From: Planctomycetota bacterium
GTDB lineage: Bacteria; Planctomycetota; UBA1135; GCA-002686595
NCBI GenBank assembly: GCA_022446815.1
Contig: JAKVCD010000020.1
Coordinates: forward strand, 35,260 to 99,259
Length of the DNA: 64,000 nucleotides
Direction of reading: 5' to 3'
In this document: positions 38,332 through 45,777 of the stretch, one piece after another
How the letters are laid out: the number at the start of each line of letters is the position of its first letter
Numbering within the stretch: position 1 is the first letter of the stretch
The notes under the pieces: generated by a model
What the model was told of the DNA's origin: nothing
Seen by the model: the letters and a program-made list of their open reading frames with translations, nothing else
The model's database searches: none
Position numbers and translations under genes: made by a program

Positions 38332-40542
38332 TCAGGGTGCCCAGGTGATCTCCAACCCATTAGAGAGGTTGAAGCCGCTGCTGCAGGGCGCACCGCTCGC
38401 GGTGTCTCGATACCAGAGCTGGTAGCGCTTCGTCTGGCCAGCGCTCACGCCGCCAGCAGCAGACACAGAGGCCGTCGTCGAAGTCGCGAACCCGTTCGCG
38501 GCGTTCGAGAAGCGGACCTCGAGCCTCTTCACGTTCCCACCGGCGCAGCGCAAGCCGTCACCAAAGGCGTTGCCGTTGCCAGAGTTCACGGCGTTGTTGC
38601 CTTGGAAGTAGAGGCCGGGGCCGGGGGGCAGGTTGATCGCTTGTAGAACGAGCGTGTCTGAGACGGCGTTCGCGTCACCCGTAGCTGTGAGGAGCGCGCC
38701 GAGGCCGGTGCTGTTCTCACAGCCGCTGCCGGCGTTCGTCGACTCGTTGAAGCAGGGGCATCCTGTGAGGGTGGTGATATCACCCGCGCAGAAAGAGACG
38801 ACCGTCCCGCCTGAACCGCCAGAGGCGTCGTAACTCGAGATCGCAGAGGAGCCGGTGTTCCCATACTCATCCCTGCTGAACCACTGGTAGGTGATGGTCC
38901 CGCTCAGGTTGCCCGGGAGCTCAGCGCGGAAGATCTGGCCTTGCGAGCTCATCGCAGGGATGCTCGTCGCTGCGCCCCCGTTGACCTGTACCTCAACCCA
39001 TGTCTCGTTGTACCAGGTGATGTAGTAAGGGGCGTTGTCGTACACGTGCGCGCGGATGACGGTCGGCTCCGGACCGGCCTTGCGATCGGGCGCCTGCTCT
39101 ACGTTCGGGATGTAAGGCGCGTGCGTGTCCGGGGTCTGCGTCGTGTTCTTCAGGAAGATGTTCCGAGAGCCGCTGTCGTTCGCGACGATGATGTCAGTGT
39201 CACCGTCTTGGTCGACGTCGCAGGCGTCTGCGTCGAGGGCGATGAAGCTCGAAGAGCCAGGCACCCCGTTCGAGACGAAGTTCAAGCTGAAGCCTGAGCC
39301 GCCATTGTTCGTGTTGCGGTAGAGCTTGTCCTGACCCGAGAAGTTCGCGACGAAGAGGTCGAGGTCGCCGTCCTGGTCATAGTCCAGGAAGTCGCCCTCA
39401 TTGTCGTCTGCGTTGGAGTTAGAGAGAGTCGTGATGCTGTCGAAGGTGCCGTCCCCGTTCCCTCGCATCGTGCTGTCATTGAAGCCGAAGCCGGCGAGCC
39501 AGTTGAGACCGTAGATGTCGAGGTCACCGTCACCGTCAAGATCACCCATCTCCTGCTCGTAGTGTCCGTCGCCGGTACTCCAGTTACTCGGGAAGGCCTC
39601 GGTCGTCGTGTCCCGGAACCCGAGCACGCCGCCGTTCTCCTCGAGTCGGTTCTCGAACATGCGGGGCAGCTCTTGGCGTGCGCCGTGGAGGAGGTCAAGG
39701 TCGAAGTCACCGTCGATGTCGCCGAGGTCGATGTCCAAGGCGCTCGAGGCGATGTCACAGAAAGCGCCCGTCGAGTTCGACGTGTTACTGGACTGGGTCC
39801 CCTCACACCAGAGACCGGGCTGCCCATCCACGACAGTCTGACCGGGCATCTGGTAGCCCGAGGGGTTGAACTCTTCGTAGAAGCCGAGGCCGTCGTTCAG
39901 GAAGAGGCGCGTAGGCACCTGCCCACCGAAGACGCCGCCGTAGCTCGAGTGGACGAGGTCAAGGTCACCGTCGTTGTCCAGGTCGCCGAAGTCACAGTCG
40001 CAAGAGAAGTCGAGGAAGCCTCCGCTCGGGAGGACCTGAGAGCTAGCGATCGAAGAGCCGGGACCACCGAGGCCCACCCAGCGCGAGGCAGTCTCGTCGA
40101 CAAAGAAGCCTGAGCCGGTGCCCGAGTTGATCCACCAGCGGTTTGACTGAGGGATGATCGCAGCCGTGTTCGAGATGTAGAGATCGAGGTCGCCGTCGTT
40201 GTCGATGTCTGCGAACTCAATGTCTCGACTCTGGTCTTGGACAGAAGGGAACCTTGAAGAGGTCTCATCAGTGAACCAGCCGACCGTCCCGCCTTGGTCG
40301 TAGCCCTGGTTCATCCAGATTCTGTTCTGGTCCTGATCGACGTCACCGCCATCAGCGAAGACAGCGTCGTAGTCGCCGTCGAGGTCGACGTCACCAAAGT
40401 CCACGTTCTCGCTGCGCGAGTTGTTAGCCGGGTTCCCGGACGGGATCTGGCTTTGATTGTCCTGGAACTGAGCCGGCGCGATCGCGCTGAGAGCGAAGAG
40501 TGCCAGAGAGCCCATAAAGGTGAAGCGAACGCGCTTGAGCAT
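38332..40542 (-). CDS. Secreted FG-GAP/VCBS repeat protein with Cys-rich tail (copy B)
   Basis: 736 residues with a signal peptide (FTFMGSLALFALSAIAPAQ). About seven FG-GAP/VCBS-type repeats follow over residues 45-470, each with an Asp-rich calcium loop such as DVDLDGDYD, DIDNDGDLD, DLDGDGDLD or DYDQDGDLD. These form a calcium-bound beta-propeller typical of surface adhesins. A beta-sandwich-like part (about 480-580) and the shared 153-residue tail (bases 38335-38793; GDGLRCAGG, YQLWYRD) complete it. The tail DNA closely resembles that of the neighbour copy A, implying local duplication. Probably exposed at the cell surface. Confidence 0.88.
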   Translation of the reverse strand: MLKRVRFTFMGSLALFALSAIAPAQFQDNQSQIPSGNPANNSRSENVDFGDVDLDGDYDAVFADGGDVDQDQNRIWMNQGYDQGGTVGWFTDETSSRFPSVQDQSRDIEFADIDNDGDLDLYISNTAAIIPQSNRWWINSGTGSGFFVDETASRWVGLGGPGSSIASSQVLPSGGFLDFSCDCDFGDLDNDGDLDLVHSSYGGVFGGQVPTRLFLNDGLGFYEEFNPSGYQMPGQTVVDGQPGLWCEGTQSSNTSNSTGAFCDIASSALDIDLGDIDGDFDLDLLHGARQELPRMFENRLEENGGVLGFRDTTTEAFPSNWSTGDGHYEQEMGDLDGDGDLDIYGLNWLAGFGFNDSTMRGNGDGTFDSITTLSNSNADDNEGDFLDYDQDGDLDLFVANFSGQDKLYRNTNNGGSGFSLNFVSNGVPGSSSFIALDADACDVDQDGDTDIIVANDSGSRNIFLKNTTQTPDTHAPYIPNVEQAPDRKAGPEPTVIRAHVYDNAPYYITWYNETWVEVQVNGGAATSIPAMSSQGQIFRAELPGNLSGTITYQWFSRDEYGNTGSSAISSYDASGGSGGTVVSFCAGDITTLTGCPCFNESTNAGSGCENSTGLGALLTATGDANAVSDTLVLQAINLPPGPGLYFQGNNAVNSGNGNAFGDGLRCAGGNVKRLEVRFSNAANGFATSTTASVSAAGGVSAGQTKRYQLWYRDTASGAPCSSGFNLSNGLEITWAP

Positions 40543-40723
40543 GGTCAGGAACTGATTGGGGATTCGGTGAGTACGGAGCCCGCGAACAGGGACGGGGCTT
40601 TGGATGAGGACGGGAGAGCTAGGTCTTGGGTGCCCTCAATCGCTGAGGAACCTTCAAAACCCTTAAGAATCATACTCCCAGACTGAAAAACCTGCTGCCT
40701 TTGGTCCCTCAGCCGAGTAATCC

Positions 40724-40924
40724 CTACCCAGCCGAGCTGCCCTTGCTACCGAGAATCAGGTACCCAATCCCAAAGAGGGCCATCCCACCCAGGAGGCCGT
40801 AAATCTCAATCCACATGGAGTCTAGGGCGGAAGAGAGCTGAACGCTCCCGATGCTGAGTGAGAGGCCCATAAAGACCACCATCAGCCCTAGCGCCTGCAG
40901 CGCCTTTCCTAGCTTGTATCTCAT
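40724..40924 (-). CDS. Small two-helix membrane protein
   Basis: 66 residues with two hydrophobic helices (LGLMVVFMGLSLSIG and IYGLLGGMALFGIGYLIL) and a basic N-terminus. A good ribosome site (AAGGAAGGG) lies about 10 bp before the ATG, and the gene starts 15 bp after the GT9 stop, so it is likely a real gene at the end of that operon. No family was recognised. Confidence 0.6.
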   Translation of the reverse strand: MRYKLGKALQALGLMVVFMGLSLSIGSVQLSSALDSMWIEIYGLLGGMALFGIGYLILGSKGSSAG

Positions 40925-40939
40925 CTGCTGATCCCTTCC

Positions 40940-41986
40940 TTAGCCTAGTTCTAGCACGTTGTGGGCCGCCACCGCGAGACGGTCAGGGGTGATCGTCGAG
41001 TTGTCTGTGTCTGCTTTGTAAGAGCAGTAGTCTGCGGACGTCGAGCAGACCTTCTCTCCTAGACCATAAAGCTCTATCTCGGCAGCCGAGGTCGGCGCGA
41101 AGAAGGCCACCGTTGGGACAGAGCGGGCGACAGCAGCGTGCAGACAGAAGCTGTCCGAGGTGATCACCAAGTCGCAGCGACTCACGATAGCGGTGAACTC
41201 CCGGAGCGTGTTCGAGCAGCGACTGGATACAGCCCTAAGGCCCGCTCGCTCTAAGCCCGCCAACAGCTCAACGTTGCGCTCTTCCTCTTCAGGCCCGCCG
41301 AGTACGAGGAACGCGAGGTCCTCGCTGGCACGCGCGCTGAGCTCAGACGCCGTCTCAATCGTCCGGGTCATGTCCAGCTGCTTCGAAGGCCAGCGCGATC
41401 CAGCTCCGGTGTTGAGCCCCACGACACGCGCAGGGCTGTCGAGCCCCGCGCGCTCCCACCACGCCGCAGCCTGCTCTCTCTCAGCCGAACTCAGCTCGAG
41501 GGAGGGCCGGCCGGCATCGATCCCGAGCGCCTCTGCGAGGAGCTCGGGGTGTGTGCGTTGATTCAGCGCCTTCAGCTCGTCAGCTCGTTCCCGTCCGAAG
41601 CGAGAGATCAGGCTCATATCAAACCAAGCTCTGGAGTCCTCAGAGTACGCAGCCTCGCCCGCCTCATCTAAGCAGGCGCCGACGACGCGCTCAGCGTCGA
41701 CTCCGGACGCGAGCTCGCAGCAAGCGCGCTCCTCATCGAGGGAGGCTACGAGCGAGAAGCGCCTGCCTTTGAGCTCAGAGATGAGGGCTTCGGGACGCTC
41801 TAGATCTAAGACACGGACATCGACCCCCGCTCTCCCCTCTAAAAGCGAGCGCGCGCCCTCTGCCACAGCCCATGTAACGGCTGCGCCTGGGTAGCGCTTG
41901 AAGAGCCCCGGCAGGATGGACGTCGTCCGCAAGACGTCACCCAGGGCGCCAGTCTTCACGATCAAGATGGAGTCTCTCTCAGACAT
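40940..41986 (-). CDS. GT9 glycosyltransferase (heptosyltransferase-like)
   Basis: 348 residues, the normal length of the family. The N-lobe begins ILIVKTGALGDVLRTTSILPGL, the C-lobe has VVGLNTGAGSRWPSK, LVLGGPEEEE and VITSDSFCLHAAVA, which bind the nucleotide sugar. It transfers heptose or a similar sugar to LPS core or another surface glycan at the inner membrane's inner face. It lies 12 bp behind the AOR-MoaD fusion gene and 15 bp before a small membrane protein, an unusual operon mix. Confidence 0.85.
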   Translation of the reverse strand: MSERDSILIVKTGALGDVLRTTSILPGLFKRYPGAAVTWAVAEGARSLLEGRAGVDVRVLDLERPEALISELKGRRFSLVASLDEERACCELASGVDAERVVGACLDEAGEAAYSEDSRAWFDMSLISRFGRERADELKALNQRTHPELLAEALGIDAGRPSLELSSAEREQAAAWWERAGLDSPARVVGLNTGAGSRWPSKQLDMTRTIETASELSARASEDLAFLVLGGPEEEERNVELLAGLERAGLRAVSSRCSNTLREFTAIVSRCDLVITSDSFCLHAAVARSVPTVAFFAPTSAAEIELYGLGEKVCSTSADYCSYKADTDNSTITPDRLAVAAHNVLELG

Positions 41987-41998
41987 CGGGCTTTGAGC

Positions 41999-44080
41999 CT
42001 ACCCCCCACCCACTGCTAGCACGAGGTCGAGCTGGTCGCCGTCTCGAACGAGCTCGTCTAATTCCACTCGCTCCCCACCCCGCCAGGCGACAGCGATCGC
42101 GGCATCGTTCACAAACAAGAGCTCACGCGCTTGCGAGCGCCCATCGCAGAGGAGCAAAAGCGCATCTGACAAGGGCCGCGGGAGCTCGAGCTCCAGAGAG
42201 ACCGCTCCGCCGAGGGCGCGCCCGAGCTCGCCACCCGCAGCGAAGCGCACATGCCCTAGAGCTCGCTCGCCGCTCTCGTGACGCTCGACTGGGGCAGCGG
42301 TCTTTAGCTGCTGCTCCCAGCGGAGCACCTCAGCGCTCCCGACCTTGGAGCCCACCTCTGCTAGAACCCGCCCATCTTCGTCGAGGCCGCGCAGGCGGCG
42401 GTACTCCTCCCAAGGCTGCTCCAGCCCGCGCGCCTCAAGCTCTGCCGTGTCTGCCCCCCCCGCGACCTCAAGGGAGAGGAGGGTTACAGAGGCCCCAACG
42501 CTGAGGAGCTTCTCTGCAGCGCCTTCAGCACCCTCCCCCATCAAGAGCTGCGCTGCGAGCTCGTCAAGCTCCATAACTCCATCTGCGAGGACGCCGGCGG
42601 CGGAGAAGGCGCAGAAGCCCGTCGCGTCGACACCAGCGACAAAGTTCTCGTGCCACCAGACGAGTCGCCCCTTCTCAGCGAGGTCTGAGGCCTCAAGACC
42701 CTGAGCGCTGATCTTGAGCGGCTGCAAGAGCGCTTGTGCCCGCGCGAGCGGGACGCCGCCTTCGAGCAGGAAGGCGAAGGTGCGCATGGGCTCAGCCCCA
42801 CGCCCGGCTACCTGCGCAGCGAGCGCGCCGCCGAGCCCTTGGCGCGGGCGCGCCGCCTCACCTCGCGCGGTATGTGCCTCGAGCCCATAGCGCTCAGCGA
42901 GGCCTATGGCGCCAGCGCCCAGGGCGGCCTCATGTGGTGCGAGCTGACCCAACGAGCGCACCTCTTGGATGAAGTCTTCGAGCACCCCAAAACTAGGTCC
43001 ACTCTCGATCCTCCCCTCCTCATGCGCTCTGACCAAAACCTCTAGCGCAGCGCCCGCTTCCTTCGCGTCGACTCCGACCTCATCACAGGCCGCAAGAAGC
43101 TCGAGCGCCTCCGACGGCGAGCGCAGGCCGAGCGAGAGCCCCACGGAGTCCAACGCGTTGAAGCGACCGCCTTGTCGCGCACCTTGATGCGTCTCGAAGA
43201 TCCAGCCGCAGGGCGTCGGACAGCCAGCGCAGCCTCGGAGCCCGACGCCTTCTTCTGCGCCAGCCTGCGCGAGCGCTCGCGCGTCCAGCTCCGCGCGCTC
43301 ATCCGGGGCGTGTAGGCCGACCTCATGCGCGCGCTCAAGCGAGCCGCCAGCGCCGCGCTCACGCAAACGAGGAGAGCGCTTCAGCTGAGCAGCCAGCTCT
43401 GCGGAGCCTTCGCTCGAGTGGACCTCATCTGCCTCCACGACGATCGCCCAAACTCCCATCTCAGCTAGCGCTCCACCGAGCCCGCCTCGACCCACAAAGC
43501 TCGGCGGGTCCTCTCCTGCTGCCAAGTTCGCAAAGCTCACGCCTCGCCATGCAGCAGGTCCCACAGCGAGGCGCGCGCCCCGAGGGTGCTTCAGAGCCAA
43601 GCTCTCAAGCCAAGCTGGGAGGCTCCCTCTCTCCTCGTAGAACTCGAAGCGCACCGACCCCGCCGCGTCGATCACGATCACGACCCCAGGCTGCTTGCAG
43701 CGGCCGCGCAGGACGAGCGCGTCTGTGATGCTCGCGAGCCTGCGCCCGAGGCTGCCCCCTACGGCCCCCTCCGCGATCTTCCCTGTATGCGCCCCCCTCC
43801 CGCACACCGAGACCCGCGCAGCTGTCGGCGCACCTCGCTTCACCGCAGCCCCCACAGCGAGCACGAAGGGCGCTGGCGCGCCGCTGCGATGTGCTTCCGC
43901 CTGCAGACTCCAAGCCAGGGCGCTCCCTCCAGCCTCAGCGAGGCTCTCTAGCTCCGGCCACTCACTCTCGAAGCGCATGGAGCGGGCGCTGCCCGTAGAG
44001 AGGTCCACCTCTAGGAGCTGAACGGGAGCGGGCTGTTTCTCGGGCGGGTTCTGCACTGTCTCGCTAACCTGTCGGGTCAC
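41999..44080 (-). CDS. Aldehyde:ferredoxin oxidoreductase-like protein fused to MoaD/ThiS-like domain
   Basis: 693 residues. Residues 15-600 follow the tungsten/molybdenum aldehyde:ferredoxin oxidoreductase pattern: an N-terminal pterin half with VSVCGRGAHTGKIAEGAVGG and GRGGLGGALAEMGVWAIVVE, then Cys284, Cys287 and Cys291 (CxxCxxxC) plus Cys490 for the 4Fe-4S cluster. The enzyme would oxidise aldehydes to acids or run in reverse using ferredoxin. Residues about 609-693 look like a MoaD/ThiS sulfur carrier: LLFVNDAAIAV, LVRDGDQLDLVLAV and a terminal GGG immediately before the stop. A free Gly-Gly end is what MoeB-type enzymes activate during pterin-cofactor assembly. GTG start, 38 bp from the divergent M50 gene. 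Confidence 0.82.
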   Translation of the reverse strand: MTRQVSETVQNPPEKQPAPVQLLEVDLSTGSARSMRFESEWPELESLAEAGGSALAWSLQAEAHRSGAPAPFVLAVGAAVKRGAPTAARVSVCGRGAHTGKIAEGAVGGSLGRRLASITDALVLRGRCKQPGVVIVIDAAGSVRFEFYEERGSLPAWLESLALKHPRGARLAVGPAAWRGVSFANLAAGEDPPSFVGRGGLGGALAEMGVWAIVVEADEVHSSEGSAELAAQLKRSPRLRERGAGGSLERAHEVGLHAPDERAELDARALAQAGAEEGVGLRGCAGCPTPCGWIFETHQGARQGGRFNALDSVGLSLGLRSPSEALELLAACDEVGVDAKEAGAALEVLVRAHEEGRIESGPSFGVLEDFIQEVRSLGQLAPHEAALGAGAIGLAERYGLEAHTARGEAARPRQGLGGALAAQVAGRGAEPMRTFAFLLEGGVPLARAQALLQPLKISAQGLEASDLAEKGRLVWWHENFVAGVDATGFCAFSAAGVLADGVMELDELAAQLLMGEGAEGAAEKLLSVGASVTLLSLEVAGGADTAELEARGLEQPWEEYRRLRGLDEDGRVLAEVGSKVGSAEVLRWEQQLKTAAPVERHESGERALGHVRFAAGGELGRALGGAVSLELELPRPLSDALLLLCDGRSQARELLFVNDAAIAVAWRGGERVELDELVRDGDQLDLVLAVGGG

Positions 44081-44118
44081 AGCCCGCGCCGCAACCCTAC
44101 TCGGCCTGGGCGCTCAAC

Positions 44119-44925
44119 TTGCGTGACTCCTTCGCTATCGGCCGGGTCTTCGGGATCCAGATCCGCGTCCACCTGCTATTCCCGCTCATCCTGGCCTTCG
44201 TCCTGATGCAGGGCTTGAGCCAGCCAGGCGCCTCAGCTGCGGACGTGCTCTTCTTGATAGCAGCGGTCTTCCTGCTGTTCGGCGTCGTGTTCCTCCATGA
44301 GCTCGGGCACAGCCTCGTCGCTCAGTCCTTTGGCATCCAGGTCCTCGACATCACCTTCTGGCCGCTCGGCGGCATGGCCCGCATGGCTGAGCTCCCCGAG
44401 AAGCCTCGGATCGAGGGCCTCGTGGCGATCGCTGGCCCCGCGGTCAACGGCGTCCTGTTCACCGCCGGCCTGCTCGCTCACTTGCTCCTCGGGCTCCCGA
44501 TCGCACTCGACACGCTCCCGGGCTACTTCATCTACATCAACCTCGCGATGGGTGCCTTCAACCTCATCCCTGCCTTCCCGATGGACGGCGGGAGGATCCT
44601 CCGCGCGTGGCTCGCGCGGAAGCGAGACTGGGTGGACGCGACCGCGATCGCCGTCAATGTCGGGCGCCTCTTCGCCTTCCTGATGATCATCGCGGGCTTC
44701 TACCAGAGCTGTGTCCTCTCGCTCATCGGCGTCTGGGTCTGGTGGATGGGTGCGCGTGAGCTCTGGGCTGTGCGCATGAAGCACAAGGCCCAGCGCTTCT
44801 ACGAACAGGCCAACTACCCCGGGAGCGAGATGGGCGGACTCACGCCCGGCTTCACACCTGAAGACCTACAGAAGCTCGAGGCCTTCCGAGGGCACCTGAA
44901 GAACTTCAAGCAGCGCGACGACTAA
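44119..44925 (+). CDS. M50-family membrane metalloprotease (site-2 protease-like)
   Basis: 268 residues with about six membrane helices. The zinc site is VVFLHELGHSLVAQ (HExxH, near residue 60), and the second metal ligand lies in NLIPAFPMDGGRIL. These are the two hallmark sites of intramembrane site-2 proteases, which cleave membrane-bound regulators such as anti-sigma factors. The N-terminal SFAIGRVFGIQIRVH matches the SpoIVFB-like branch without the start of a PDZ domain. A TTG at 44119 is the only start that keeps this segment. It overlaps the convergent SDR gene end by 4 bp. Substrate unknown. Confidence 0.87.
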   Translation: MRDSFAIGRVFGIQIRVHLLFPLILAFVLMQGLSQPGASAADVLFLIAAVFLLFGVVFLHELGHSLVAQSFGIQVLDITFWPLGGMARMAELPEKPRIEGLVAIAGPAVNGVLFTAGLLAHLLLGLPIALDTLPGYFIYINLAMGAFNLIPAFPMDGGRILRAWLARKRDWVDATAIAVNVGRLFAFLMIIAGFYQSCVLSLIGVWVWWMGARELWAVRMKHKAQRFYEQANYPGSEMGGLTPGFTPEDLQKLEAFRGHLKNFKQRDD

Positions 44926-45710
44926 GCGCTCGGGCGCCCCCCCTCGGGGAACTGCTCTGGGTAGAGGGCTAAGCCCAAGCCGCCAGAGACAGGGATCACG
45001 GCTCCGGTGATGTACCCGGACTCTTCCCCACAGAGGAAAGAGATCACGCGCGCAATCTCCTCTGGGCTTCCGGCGCGACCGACAGCTGTGTTGCTGACGA
45101 GCCTCTCGCGGATCGTCGGATCGATCTCGCTCATGGCCCGCTCGCTCTCCACGAGACCGAGCTCAATCAGGTTGGCCGTGACGCCGCTCCGTCCCCCCTC
45201 TATGGCGATGGTGCGAGTCATACCAGCGAGCGCAGCCTTCGCCGTCGCGTAGGCGACTTGCCCGCCCGCACCGAAGCTCGCGGCGGCCGAGCCGACACTC
45301 ACGACCCGCCCAAAGCCGCGCGCCTTCATGCCGCCAAGGAGGTGCCGGCTGAGCCTCAGAGGAGCCACTGTGCAGACCTCCAAGACTCGACTCAGGTCCT
45401 CTTCCCCCACCTCTTCAAGCGGAGCATAGGGGGCAAAGCTAGCGGCGTTATGGATGAGCAGATCGACCTCTGGAGCCAAGCCATCGAGCTCACGGAGCCA
45501 GCCCTCAGCGGTGATGTCTGCGGCGAGCGCGACGGCCTCACCTCCCTCCGCTTCGATAGAGCTCGCTAGCTCTTCCAGCGCTGCGCCGCTCCTCGCGACG
45601 AGGACCACGCGAACCCCCTCACCGGCGAGGGCCCGCGCCGCGGCTGCTCCTATGCCGCGCGCTGCGCCGGTGATCACCGCGGTCCGCTGTCTTTGGCTTC
45701 GCTCACTCAC
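44922..45710 (-). CDS. Short-chain dehydrogenase/reductase, FabG-like
   Basis: 262 residues, classical SDR. It has the cofactor loop TGAARGIG, the HNAAS segment, catalytic Ser in VSVGSAAA, YATAK for Tyr and Lys, and GYITGAVIPVSGGLGL at the end. The Arg after the loop and the VARSG strand are consistent with NADP. Activity is probably reduction of a 3-oxoacyl or other ketone group. The GTG at 45710 gives the family-typical N-terminus; longer readings add low-complexity residues. It follows the copy C secreted-protein gene by 67 bp on the same strand. Confidence 0.85.
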   Translation of the reverse strand: MSERSQRQRTAVITGAARGIGAAAARALAGEGVRVVLVARSGAALEELASSIEAEGGEAVALAADITAEGWLRELDGLAPEVDLLIHNAASFAPYAPLEEVGEEDLSRVLEVCTVAPLRLSRHLLGGMKARGFGRVVSVGSAAASFGAGGQVAYATAKAALAGMTRTIAIEGGRSGVTANLIELGLVESERAMSEIDPTIRERLVSNTAVGRAGSPEEIARVISFLCGEESGYITGAVIPVSGGLGLALYPEQFPEGGRPSA

Positions 45711-45777
45711 GCGGACATGATCCCCCCTCGAGGGCCTCCTGCCCAGCCTGCTCCTCAGGAAGTCGGCTGACGAAGCG

